From NCBI GenBank assembly GCA_000715635.1, contig KL569105.1:4795-18617 (forward strand): a stretch of DNA of 13,823 bases, written 5' to 3'. Shown piece by piece: positions 7,268-13,823 of this stretch. Made by a program: the position numbers and the translations under genes. Source of the stretch: Streptomyces violaceus. GTDB lineage: Bacteria; Actinomycetota; Actinomycetes; Streptomycetales; Streptomycetaceae. Position 1 is the first letter of the stretch. Every line of letters starts with the position of its first letter. The notes beneath the pieces are model-generated. The model saw nothing but the letters and a program-made list of their open reading frames with translations. It was not told where the DNA came from and made no database searches.

Positions 7268-8242
7268 ATGACTTCTACGTACGCTGTACTTAGTGAAGGT
7301 CTCGAGAAGCGATTCGGGGAGGTTCACGCCCTGCGCGGACTGGACCTCGCGGTGGCCGAGGGCACGGTGTGCGGGGTCCTCGGGCCGAACGGGGCGGGCA
7401 AGACCACGGCCGTGCGGCTGCTGACCACGCTGCTGCGGCCGGACGCGGGCTCCGCGCGGGTCGCCGGGCACGACCTCGTCCGCGAGGCCGCCGCCGTACG
7501 GAGCAGGATCGGTGTCACCGGGCAGGACACCTCGATCGACGGGGACCTGACCGGGCGCCAGAACCTCCAGCTGTTCGGCCGGCTTCACCGGGTGCGCGGT
7601 CCGGCCGGCCGGACCGCGGAGCTCCTCGACCGCTTCGGGCTGGCGGAGGCCGCCGACCGGACCGCGTCCACCTACTCCGGCGGCATGCGCCGCCGTCTGG
7701 ACCTGGCGGCGAGCCTGATCCGCCGCCCCGACGTGCTGTTCCTGGACGAGCCGACCACCGGCCTCGACCCGGCCAGCCGCAACCTCATCTGGGACGCGGT
7801 GCGCGATCTGACCGCCGAGGGCACGACCGTGCTCCTCACCACCCAGTATCTGGAGGAGGCCGATCAACTCGCCGACGACATCGCCCTGGTGGACCGCGGC
7901 CGGGTCGCACACACCGGGTCGCCGGCGCAGCTCAAGGCGCTCGTCGGGGCGCACGCCGAGGTCGTCGTGACGGACGCGGACGTGCTCGTGAGGGCGGCGG
8001 GCGTGCTCGACCGGCTCACGGGCGCGCAGCCGTCGTTCGACCACGAGCGGAACGCCGTCGGCGCGGTCAGCAAGGACCCGACGCTCACCCTCCCACTACT
8101 GGTGCGCGCACTGGACACGGCGGGCGTGCCGCTGCTCGACGTGAGCCTGCGGCCACCGACGCTGGACGACGTGTTCCTGCGGCTCACGGAGACCACGATC
8201 ACGGCCACCACCACGGCCGACGACAAGGAGCGCGCCGCATGA
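7268..8242 (+). CDS. DrrA-type ABC exporter ATP-binding protein
   Basis: The protein has 324 residues, the usual size for DrrA-like ATPases of antibiotic and lipid exporters. Walker A is GPNGAGKT (39-46), the Q-loop is Gln86, the signature is YSGGM (136-140), Walker B is VLFLDE (156-161) and the D-loop is near 166. The switch position has Gln in [11 protein letters not shown] where many ATPases have His, as is usual in DrrA proteins. A C-terminal regulatory extension (about 230-324) contains the typical [14 protein letters not shown] motif. The ATG at 7268 is chosen over the GTG at 7250 because of the -10 at 7256-7261. Codons 2-11 are unusually rich in A/T-ending codons because operator 2 lies within them. 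The stop overlaps the permease start by ATGA. The substrate is unknown. Confidence 0.95.
   Translation: MTSTYAVLSEGLEKRFGEVHALRGLDLAVAEGTVCGVLGPNGAGKTTAVRLLTTLLRPDAGSARVAGHDLVREAAAVRSRIGVTGQDTSIDGDLTGRQNLQLFGRLHRVRGPAGRTAELLDRFGLAEAADRTASTYSGGMRRRLDLAASLIRRPDVLFLDEPTTGLDPASRNLIWDAVRDLTAEGTTVLLTTQYLEEADQLADDIALVDRGRVAHTGSPAQLKALVGAHAEVVVTDADVLVRAAGVLDRLTGAQPSFDHERNAVGAVSKDPTLTLPLLVRALDTAGVPLLDVSLRPPTLDDVFLRLTETTITATTTADDKERAA
7276..7292. promoter_or_regulatory. TetR operator 2 inside the ATPase coding sequence
   Basis: TACGTAC-GCT-GTACTTA is an inverted repeat with one mismatch, centred 43 bp (about four helical turns) from the centre of operator 1. It encodes residues 4-8 and lies just downstream of the inferred transcription start, where a bound repressor would block initiation or early elongation. 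Confidence 0.75.
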
Positions 8243-9021
8243 GCATGCTGGCGTACGACGGGACCGCGATGCTGGGGCGCCAGTTGCTGCGGATGCGGAA
8301 CAACCCGGGGCTGCTGATCCTCACCCAGACGATGCCGATCAGCATGCTGTTGTTCTTCGGCTATGTGTTCGGCAGCGCGCTGGCGATGCCGGGTGAGGCC
8401 TACCGGTCGTTCCTCGTGCCGGGCCTGCTGGTGGCGACCGCCGCGGGCGGCATCATGACCGGCATGTTCCAGGCGGCCCAGGACACGCACCGGGGCGTGA
8501 CGAACCGCTTCCGTACGCTGCCGATGAGCCGGGCGGCAGTACCGCTCGGACAGGCCGCGGCGGACGTGGTGGTCACGGCCGTCGGGACGGTTCCGTTCCT
8601 GCTGGTGGGGCTCGCCGTGGGCTGGCGGATCGAGGGCGGCCCGCTGGAAGCGGCGGGAGCCGTCGGACTGTTGATGCTGTTCCGCTTCGCGTGCACCTGG
8701 GCCGGGATCTACCTCGGCCTGCTCACCCGGAACGAGGAGGCGGCCGGTCAGCTCGGCGGGGCGACCTTCCTGCTGCCGCTGCTGTCCAGTGCGTACATCC
8801 CGACGACGGGGCTGCCCGGGTGGCTGCGGACGGTCGCCGAGTGGAATCCGATCAGCGCGGTGGCGACGGCCCTGCGGGACCTGTTCGGCAACGCGCGCGT
8901 GCCCGACGAAGCGGCCTGGCCGGTGGCCCACCCCGTCGCGGGGTCACTCATGTGGTGCGCCGTGCTGCTCGGGATCTTCGTGCCGCTGGCCGTGCGTCAG
9001 TACGCGCACGGGGAGCGTTGA
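8239..9021 (+). CDS. DrrB-type ABC-2 transporter permease
   Basis: The protein has 260 residues with about six membrane segments, at roughly 25-45, 58-78, 105-127, 138-160, 168-188 and 230-250. It has the ABC-2 features seen in DrrB proteins: MRNNPGLLILTQTMPISMLLFFGYVFG near the N-terminus, RFRTLPMSRAAVPLGQ in the first cytoplasmic loop (the ATPase coupling region), and WNPISAVATALRDLFGN before the last segment. It starts with ATGA overlap on the ATPase gene and forms a half-size exporter with it in the cytoplasmic membrane. Control by the neighbouring TetR repressor is inferred. The transported compound cannot be deduced. Confidence 0.94.
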   Translation: MSMLAYDGTAMLGRQLLRMRNNPGLLILTQTMPISMLLFFGYVFGSALAMPGEAYRSFLVPGLLVATAAGGIMTGMFQAAQDTHRGVTNRFRTLPMSRAAVPLGQAAADVVVTAVGTVPFLLVGLAVGWRIEGGPLEAAGAVGLLMLFRFACTWAGIYLGLLTRNEEAAGQLGGATFLLPLLSSAYIPTTGLPGWLRTVAEWNPISAVATALRDLFGNARVPDEAAWPVAHPVAGSLMWCAVLLGIFVPLAVRQYAHGER

Positions 9022-9110
9022 AACGGGGGGACGTACCGCGCTCGGGAACACACCTGGCGCCGCTGCGTGCCGTGGGGATGACGGACGACGAGTGCGCAGC
9101 GTGACGCCAG

Positions 9111-9127
9111 GGGCGGTGTGACCGCCC
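9111..9127. terminator. Convergent hairpin, possible bidirectional terminator
   Basis: GGGCGGT and ACCGCCC form a perfect 7-bp stem with a GTG loop. It lies 13 bp beyond the stop of the small minus-strand gene and 90 bp beyond the permease stop. There is no T-run, as is common in this genus, so termination is plausible but unproven. Confidence 0.45.
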
Positions 9128-9139
9128 GAGCGCGGGCCC

Positions 9140-9406
9140 CTACCTGCCGCCGAACAGCGAGCGGCGCAGTCGGCGCAACGGTGCGAAGAGCGAGACGCGG
9201 CGCACGCGCGCTCCCCTGCCACTGCGGTCGTGCGGCTGACGCGCGGTCAGTTCACGCATCAGCGAGGTCGCCTCGACCGTCTCCCGCTGCGGGACGGCAG
9301 GACCGCCCAGCACCGACAGATGGCGGTCGAGGCGCGAACTGGTCGCGCTGCTCCCGCAGGTGATCGCAGGGACCCTCGCCCTGCTGCGCACTGTTATCTG
9401 TTCCAT
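9140..9406 (-). CDS. Small basic protein of unknown function
   Basis: The protein has 88 residues from the ATG at 9406, which has GGGGAG 4 nt upstream. It is strongly basic, with a middle part containing SSRLDRHLSVLGGPAV and SLMRELTAR and an arginine-rich C-terminus (LFAPLRRLRRSLFGGR) that could form an amphipathic helix binding membrane or nucleic acid. I believe similar short proteins occur in other streptomycetes, but I cannot name a family. A longer reading from a GTG at 9472 is possible; the added residues look non-coding. TAGGGT (9455-9450, minus) is a possible -10. Confidence 0.55.
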   Translation of the reverse strand: MEQITVRSRARVPAITCGSSATSSRLDRHLSVLGGPAVPQRETVEATSLMRELTARQPHDRSGRGARVRRVSLFAPLRRLRRSLFGGR

Positions 9407-9532
9407 GTCACTCCCCACCCGTACGAGTCCACCCGGCCCGGGCAGGTTAACCCTATCGCCCCGCCCGGGCACTCGTGTATCGCGGTCACAGGATTCACCT
9501 TCCCCATAAGGGGGTTGACGATGTATCTCCGA
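9407..9532. other. Intergenic region with repeated short palindromes
   Basis: The palindrome GCCCGGGC occurs twice (9436-9443 and 9463-9470), with another palindrome, GGTTAACC (9445-9452), between them. CCCC-ATAA-GGGG (near 9502-9513) lies close behind the end of the anti-sigma gene and could mark the end of the sigma operon transcript. No gene is supported here. Confidence 0.35.
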
Positions 9533-10351
9533 TTACTCTCCGAATCCAACAGATTTCAGGGCGAGTTGGACGATGGGCTGGGTGGTGGGCTGCGGTGACC
9601 CGCCGGCGGGCTCGACGGTTACGGCCAGTGACGTCGCGGAGGAGCCGAGACTGGTCGCGACCAGGGGCGTGTCGTCTTTGAGGAGCCCCAGGGAGCGTGG
9701 TTGCGCGCCCGGGCGCATGAGCCACAGCTGGTGCACTCGGCCGCCCGGCGGGGTGCTGTATCCGCCGAGGGTGACCACCGCGCTCCCCTCCGTCGCGGAA
9801 GCGATCACTCCGATTGTTCGGCCCCGCCCGTCCCGGCCGCTGCTCGCACGGGCGTCCGGAGCCGCCAGAACGTGGGCGATCTCACGTGACCGGTCCCGCT
9901 CGGCGTTCAGTTCGTCCTGGGTCCGGTTCGCCTGGACGGCGAACAGCGAGGCGACGACGAGGGCCGCGGCGGCGGTGGCCGTGGCGAAGGGCACGAACAG
10001 CGGGATCCGGCGCCGCACCCGCTGTCTCGGCGGCGGCTGGGCGCCCCACACGTGCGGCGGCAGCTGCGTCGCACGCGCGCGTGCCGGCTCGCGTGCCGCC
10101 TCCTGGGGCACCGGGTCCTGCGCAGTCGTCCGTACGGCGGCCATGACGCGGTCGCGCAGGGCGGCCGGGGCCGGGGCGGCCGTGGACCAGGCGAGCCGGA
10201 CGGCGTCCTCGGACAGGGCGCGCACCTCGGCGGCGCAGCGGTCGCAGTCCTTCATATGCCTCTCGAAGCGGACCCGCTCCGGGGGTTCCAGGGCGTCGAG
10301 CGCGTAGGGCGCGGCGAGCGAGTGCAGGTCCTCGCGGCGGAAGAGGCTCAT
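9533..10351 (-). CDS. rskA: RskA-type membrane anti-sigma factor
   Basis: The protein has 272 residues. The cytoplasmic N-terminus has a zinc-binding anti-sigma motif, His32-x3-Cys36-x2-Cys39, within the helical domain that clamps the sigma factor. A proline- and arginine-rich linker leads to one membrane segment (about 117-138). An extracytoplasmic RskA C-terminal domain follows (about 141-272), with GSAVVTLGGYSTPPGGRVHQLWLMRPG and VTVEPAGGSPQPTTQPIVQLAL typical of the family. The ATG at 10351 overlaps the sigma factor stop by ATGA, so the two proteins are made together. By family knowledge it holds SigK inactive at the membrane until released by regulated proteolysis. An in-frame start at 10369 would lie within the sigma factor gene and lacks support. 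Confidence 0.92.
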   Translation of the reverse strand: MSLFRREDLHSLAAPYALDALEPPERVRFERHMKDCDRCAAEVRALSEDAVRLAWSTAAPAPAALRDRVMAAVRTTAQDPVPQEAAREPARARATQLPPHVWGAQPPPRQRVRRRIPLFVPFATATAAAALVVASLFAVQANRTQDELNAERDRSREIAHVLAAPDARASSGRDGRGRTIGVIASATEGSAVVTLGGYSTPPGGRVHQLWLMRPGAQPRSLGLLKDDTPLVATSLGSSATSLAVTVEPAGGSPQPTTQPIVQLALKSVGFGE

Positions 10352-10890
10352 GCCACGCCTCCCAGGCACTCGCGCATCCGGGTCAGCCCGTCGCGCATGC
10401 GCGTCTTGACGGTGCCCAGCGGCAGGGAGAGCCGCTCGGCCACCTCACGGTAGGTGTAGCCCTCGTAGTAGGCGAGGGTGACGGACTGGCGCTGGAGTTC
10501 GGTGAGGCGGTCCAGGCAGCGGCGTACCCACTCGCGTTCGAGTCCCGCCTCGACCTCCTCGGTGACCTGGTCGAAGGCCGGGAAGTGGGCCCGCCAGGCC
10601 TCGCGCTGCTCGCGCTCTCCCGCCGCGCGGGCGCTGCGCACCCGGTCGACGGCACGGCGGTGGGCGAGGGTGAGGATCCAGGACAGCGCGCTTCCCCGGT
10701 CCGGGTCGAACTTCGTGGCGGACCGCCACAGTTCGAGCAGCACCTCCTGAGCCACCTCCTCCGACTGAGCCGGATCGCGCACCACACGCCGTACAAGACC
10801 GAACACCGGGCCGGACACCAGTCCGTACAGCTCCTCGAAGGCCTGGTGGTTCCCGCCCGCCACGAGCAGCAGCAGCTCGTCCGCCTCCAC
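10348..10890 (-). CDS. sigK: ECF RNA polymerase sigma factor, SigK type
   Basis: The protein has 180 residues from the GTG at 10890, which has a strong GAGAGGGGG site 5 nt upstream. Region 2 spans about 14-85 (AFEELYGLVSGPVFGLVRRVVRD, EEVAQEVLLELWRSATKFDPDRGSALSWILTLAHRRAVDRVR). Region 4 spans about 120-176 (LTELQRQSVTLAYYEGYTYREVAERLSLPLGTVKTRMRDGL). The longer start at 10956 is excluded because the likely promoter -10 (10945-10940) lies between it and 10890. There are only two cysteines, Cys125 and Cys175, both in region 4 and 50 residues apart, as in the disulfide pair recalled for mycobacterial SigK. It is coupled to the RskA gene by ATGA and probably transcribes its own promoter. Confidence 0.93.
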   Translation of the reverse strand: MEADELLLLVAGGNHQAFEELYGLVSGPVFGLVRRVVRDPAQSEEVAQEVLLELWRSATKFDPDRGSALSWILTLAHRRAVDRVRSARAAGEREQREAWRAHFPAFDQVTEEVEAGLEREWVRRCLDRLTELQRQSVTLAYYEGYTYREVAERLSLPLGTVKTRMRDGLTRMRECLGGVA

Positions 10891-10939
10891 TCGTTCCCCC
10901 TCTCCGAGGCCGCATCGGGCCTGTCCCCTCACACGAGGT

Positions 10940-10966
10940 ATTCGCAACGCACACACCTCCGGATGG
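10940..10966 (-). promoter_or_regulatory. SigK-type ECF promoter of the sigK-rskA operon
   Basis: On the minus strand, CCATCC (10966-10961) and GCGAAT (10945-10940) are separated by 15 bp. From memory, the mycobacterial SigK consensus is CCATCC and CCGAAT with a 16-17 bp spacer. Transcription would start near 10933 and give a leader of about 40 nt to the GTG at 10890. This implies autoregulation. Confidence 0.6.
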
Positions 10967-11051
10967 GGTTACGGATCAACTCGCCGAAAACGCGGGTCTC
11001 CTGCGATGAAACAACATTCCAGTCGCGCCGTAAGAACGTTTGAGATTCGAC

Positions 11052-11078
11052 CAATCCGCTCTGCCGACCGCTCCGAAT
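11052..11078 (+). promoter_or_regulatory. SigK-type ECF promoter of the DUF4331 gene
   Basis: CAATCC (11052-11057) and CCGAAT (11073-11078) are separated by 15 bp, the same spacing as in the divergent sigK promoter. Transcription would start near 11085, about 32 nt before the ATG at 11117. Confidence 0.6.
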
Positions 11079-11116
11079 GGTGTGTGTCAGGCAAGTTGGC
11101 ACCGAGGACGGACGGC

Positions 11117-12649
11117 ATGACACCTAGCTTCAGGACCGGCGCGGGGCGCCGGAGCATCGCGACTGTGATCTGTGCTGCGCTGGCCACCGGCGGGCTCACC
11201 GCCGCCGGTGTGACCGCGCTGGCCCCTGAGGAGGCCTCCGCCTCCAGTCACCGCGAGGCCCCACTGATCTCGGGGACACCGCAGTACGACAACACCGACG
11301 TGTACGCGTTCGTCAGCCCGGACAAGCCGGACACGACGACCATCGTCGCGAACTGGATCCCGATGGAGGAACCCGCGGGCGGACCCAACTTCTTCACGTT
11401 CGCCGAGGACGCCGAGTACGACCTGCGCATCGACAGCAACGGTGACGCGCAGGAAGACCTGCTGTTCCGGTACACGTTCAAGACGCACACGAAGAACGAC
11501 AAGACGTTCCTCTACAACACGGGTCCGGTCGAGAGCCTCGACGACCCCGACCTCAACATCACGCAGACGTACGACCTCGAGCTGATCAAGCTGCGCGATC
11601 TGAAGGCGGTGTCGAAGACCAAGGTCGCCGACGACGTGCCGGTGGCGCCGTCGAACGTCGGCAAGGCGTCGATGCCGGACTACAACACCCTGCGCAAGCA
11701 GGCGGTCCACAAGCTCGCCGGGGGCGCCCAGACGTTCGCCGGGCAGGCCGACGACCCGTTCTTCCTGGACCTGAGGGTCTTCGACCTGCTGTACGGCGGG
11801 AACCTGTCCGAGGTCGGCAACGACACGCTCAAGGGCTACAACGTCAACTCGATCGCCCTGCAGGTCCCCAACAGCTTCATCGCCGAGTCGCACGAACAGC
11901 CGATCGTCGGCATCTGGTCGACGACGCAGCGCGAGAACGCCAAGGGCTACTACGCGCAGGTCTCGCGCCTCGGCATGCCGCTGGTGAACGAGGTCGTCAA
12001 CCCGCTGAAGGACAAGGACAAGTTCAACGCGTCCGCCCCGCGGGACGACGCGCAGTTCCTGGAGAACGTCACCAACCCGGAGCTGCCCAAGCTCATCGAG
12101 GGGATCTACAAGATCCCGGCGCCCGACGAGCCCCGCAACGACCTGGTCGACGTGTTCCTCAAGGGAGTCAAGGACCTCAACCAGCCGCCGCATGTGACGC
12201 CGTCGGAGCAGCTGCGGCTCAACACGTCCATCAAGCCGGCCGCCAAGCCCAAGCGGCTGGGTGTCCTGGACGGTGACAACGCGGGCTTCCCGAACGGACG
12301 ACGGCTCACCGACGACGTGATCGACGCGTCGCTCCAGGTCGTCGAGGGTGAACTGCTGGGCGCCAAGAACGACCTCGGCGACGCGGTGAACGAGAACGAC
12401 AAGAAGTTCGGCAAGTCCTTCCCGTACCTGGCCAACCCGACCGAGGGTTCGCGCGGCCCGCTCGCCAAGGGCGTGGACGGCGGCAACGACGTCCGCAGCC
12501 AGCTGGGCGACGCGTTGCAGCCGGCCGGCGCGCAGGGCTCGGACGACATGCGCCTGATCGCCGCGTCCGCCGGGGCCGGCGCGGGCGGAATCGTCCTGAT
12601 CGGCGCGGCCCTGATGTGGTGGCGCCGTATGCGGAACCGGGCGTACTGA
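11117..12649 (+). CDS. DUF4331 domain-containing exported membrane-anchored protein
   Basis: The protein has 510 residues from the ATG at 11117, with GAGGA 8 nt upstream. An N-terminal signal (RR at 11-12, hydrophobic core about 14-36) probably ends near ASA (40-42). The mature protein opens with SSHREAPLISGTPQYDNTDVYAF, the hallmark start of DUF4331 proteins. FFTFAEDAEYDLRIDSNGDAQED and later segments also match that family. A C-terminal membrane segment (about 484-503) followed by basic RRMRNR should anchor it with the bulk outside. The biochemical role of DUF4331 is not known to me. The start at 11006 is rejected because the ECF promoter at 11052-11078 lies downstream of it. Its position divergent from sigK, with a matching promoter, makes it a probable SigK target. 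Confidence 0.92.
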   Translation: MTPSFRTGAGRRSIATVICAALATGGLTAAGVTALAPEEASASSHREAPLISGTPQYDNTDVYAFVSPDKPDTTTIVANWIPMEEPAGGPNFFTFAEDAEYDLRIDSNGDAQEDLLFRYTFKTHTKNDKTFLYNTGPVESLDDPDLNITQTYDLELIKLRDLKAVSKTKVADDVPVAPSNVGKASMPDYNTLRKQAVHKLAGGAQTFAGQADDPFFLDLRVFDLLYGGNLSEVGNDTLKGYNVNSIALQVPNSFIAESHEQPIVGIWSTTQRENAKGYYAQVSRLGMPLVNEVVNPLKDKDKFNASAPRDDAQFLENVTNPELPKLIEGIYKIPAPDEPRNDLVDVFLKGVKDLNQPPHVTPSEQLRLNTSIKPAAKPKRLGVLDGDNAGFPNGRRLTDDVIDASLQVVEGELLGAKNDLGDAVNENDKKFGKSFPYLANPTEGSRGPLAKGVDGGNDVRSQLGDALQPAGAQGSDDMRLIAASAGAGAGGIVLIGAALMWWRRMRNRAY

Positions 12650-12670
12650 CCCGTTCCGCTCCCCCCGACT

Positions 12671-12714
12671 GGCGCGGCCCGTTCCCACCCATCCCCCACG
12701 GCACGGGCCGCGCC
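12671..12714 (+). terminator. Strong hairpin between the DUF4331 and TPR genes
   Basis: GGCGCGGCCCGT (12671-12682) and ACGGGCCGCGCC (12703-12714) form a perfect 12-bp stem with a 20-nt C-rich loop. It begins 22 bp after the DUF4331 stop and ends 44 bp before the TPR start. It could terminate transcription, attenuate it or stabilise the upstream message end. Confidence 0.6.
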
Positions 12715-12758
12715 GTCTGCTCCCGCACCCGCACTTGCACAGCCGACTGAGGAGACCC

Positions 12759-13823
12759 ATGCCTCCGCGTACGACGGACAGCGCACCGGAGAGGCGCGAC
12801 GACGACCGCCCCCGCCCGGACCACGAGCCGGCCGTCGAGCCGGAGGCTGATGCCGCGGCCGGGCGTGCCGGGGAGGCCGGCGAGGCACAGGCCGGCGCGG
12901 AGGCCGCCCGGCCCGAGGGCGACAGCGCACCCCCCGCCGGCCAGGACGTCGACCAGCGCGTGGCCGCGATGCGGCGGACCGCCGACGGCGCGCGGCGCTG
13001 GCGGGCGGCTCATCTGGCCGGGTGCGCCGCACTGCTGGCCGTCGCGCTCACCGGTGGGGCCATCGCCTTCGGGGGTGCGGGAAACGGTCCGGCCGGAGGC
13101 GACGTGGCCGCCGTGTCCGCGGCCGGGGCGTTGTCGCCGGGCGCGCTGGCCCGGGGGGATCTAGACTCCGGGATCGCGTCCCTGCAGAAGCATCTCCGTG
13201 CCCAGCCGAGGGACTTCGGCAGTTGGGCCACCCTCGGCATCGCCTACGTCGAGCAGGCCCGGACGAAGGGCGACCCCTCGCGCTATCCGCAGGCCGAGCG
13301 TGCGCTGAAGCGGTCCCTCGGGCTGAAGCCCGGCAACGACCCGGCCCTGGCCGGCCAGGGCGCCCTCGCCGCGGCCCGGCACGACTTCCCCGGCGCCCTG
13401 AAGTACGCCGACCGGGCCCTGAAGCAGAACCCCTACAACGAACGTGCCCTGTGCACCCGTATCGACGCCCTCGTCGAACTCGGCCGGTACGACGAGGCCG
13501 AACAGGCCGCCGACACCGCCGACGACAGGCGCCCCGGCGTGCCCGTCTTCACGCGGTACGCGTACGTGCGGGAGCTGCGCGGCGACGTCCGCACGGCGCG
13601 TGACGTGCTGGAGCGCGCCCTGGACGCCGCCGACTCACCCGCCGACATCGCGTACGTCGCCACTTCACTCGGGCAACTCGCCTGGAACCAGGGCGACTAC
13701 AAGGCGGCCCGCGACCACTATGCCCGCGCGCTCGCCGCCGACGACGCCTACCTGCCCGCCCTGGAGGGCCGCGCCCGCGCCGAGGCGGCGGACGGTGACC
13801 GCGCGGCCGCCGTCAAGGGGCTG
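12759..13823 (+). CDS. Membrane-anchored tetratricopeptide repeat protein (3' end outside the window)
   Basis: At least 355 residues are visible from the ATG at 12759, which has GAGGAG 5 nt upstream. Residues 1-83 are charged and rich in Ala, Glu and Pro, and probably disordered in the cytoplasm. One membrane segment lies at about 84-105. TPR-like helix pairs begin at about 134 and continue to the edge, with recognisable repeats at about 174-192 (YPQAERALKRSLGLKPGND), 210-225 (FPGALKYADRALKQNP), 243-258 and 313-330 (DYKAARDHYARALAADDAYLP). The predicted topology places the repeats outside the cell. It lies 109 bp after the DUF4331 gene with a hairpin between, so partial co-expression is possible. 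The repeats point to a protein-binding scaffold; no partner is evident. Confidence 0.85.
   Translation, partial: MPPRTTDSAPERRDDDRPRPDHEPAVEPEADAAAGRAGEAGEAQAGAEAARPEGDSAPPAGQDVDQRVAAMRRTADGARRWRAAHLAGCAALLAVALTGGAIAFGGAGNGPAGGDVAAVSAAGALSPGALARGDLDSGIASLQKHLRAQPRDFGSWATLGIAYVEQARTKGDPSRYPQAERALKRSLGLKPGNDPALAGQGALAAARHDFPGALKYADRALKQNPYNERALCTRIDALVELGRYDEAEQAADTADDRRPGVPVFTRYAYVRELRGDVRTARDVLERALDAADSPADIAYVATSLGQLAWNQGDYKAARDHYARALAADDAYLPALEGRARAEAADGDRAAAVKGL

Noticed and set aside
9540..9545. CCGAAT resembling another SigK -10 element
   Set aside because: There is no matching -35 at 15-17 bp upstream, and the bases encode the last residues of the anti-sigma factor on the other strand.
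10891..10956. Upstream GTG start at 10956 for the sigma factor
   Set aside because: It lies upstream of the predicted -10, has no spaced ribosome site, and adds residues not matching the sigma fold; the GTG at 10890 has a strong site.
11006..11116. Upstream ATG at 11006 for the DUF4331 protein
   Set aside because: The ECF-type promoter at 11052-11078 lies downstream of it, and a signal peptide follows naturally from the ATG at 11117.
11087..12760. Long minus-strand open frame (557 codons) opposite the DUF4331 gene
   Set aside because: It is antisense to a convincing family member; its valine-, arginine- and leucine-rich product is typical of the opposite strand of GC-rich genes and shows no recognisable domain.
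1..13823. CRISPR arrays, tRNA or rRNA genes, insertion sequences, integrase genes and attachment sites
   Set aside because: No regularly spaced repeats, cloverleaf-like sequences, transposase-like proteins or flanking direct repeats were seen on reading either strand.

Overview
The window is high-GC DNA with strong G/C bias at third codon positions, densely packed genes, GTG starts, apparently leaderless promoters and DrrAB, GntR and TetR families. This fits an actinomycete, almost certainly a Streptomyces chromosome. No rRNA, tRNA, CRISPR array, transposase or integrase was seen. The assignment rests on protein and motif recognition by eye, not on any search.

Left part (1-3016, minus strand): a lipoprotein gene and a TetR regulator gene overlap by ATGA. 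Downstream of them lies a perfect TetR-type operator (1754-1771), then a molybdopterin oxidoreductase gene that runs off the left edge. The oxidoreductase reading frame is broken by an apparent one-base deletion at 860/861, although coding sense continues cleanly on both sides.

Centre (3171-6491, plus strand): homogentisate 1,2-dioxygenase (hmgA), a GntR/UTRA regulator, and a protein resembling a stand-alone type ISP restriction-modification specificity domain. The hmgA N-terminus contains an in-frame palindromic repeat of a type seen in Streptomyces intergenic regions. The type ISP-like gene shares a CTAG at its stop codon with a convergent TetR gene.

Exporter module (6488-9021): the TetR gene is divergent from a DrrA/DrrB-type ABC exporter pair. 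Two nearly identical 17-bp operators lie in the control region. One sits in the promoter and the other inside the first codons of the apparently leaderless ATPase gene. A convergent hairpin and a small 88-residue conserved-looking protein gene follow.

Right part (9533-13823): a SigK-type ECF sigma factor and its RskA-type membrane anti-sigma factor lie on the minus strand, divergent from a gene for an exported, membrane-anchored DUF4331 protein. That gene is followed, after a strong hairpin, by a membrane-anchored TPR protein gene cut by the window edge. Both divergent promoters carry matching ECF-type elements with identical 15-bp spacers (CCATCC-N15-GCGAAT and CAATCC-N15-CCGAAT). This suggests that the sigma factor drives its own operon and the DUF4331 gene. 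The sigma factor has exactly two cysteines, 50 residues apart, as recalled for the redox-sensing pair of mycobacterial SigK. The module is therefore a candidate redox- or envelope-responsive system.
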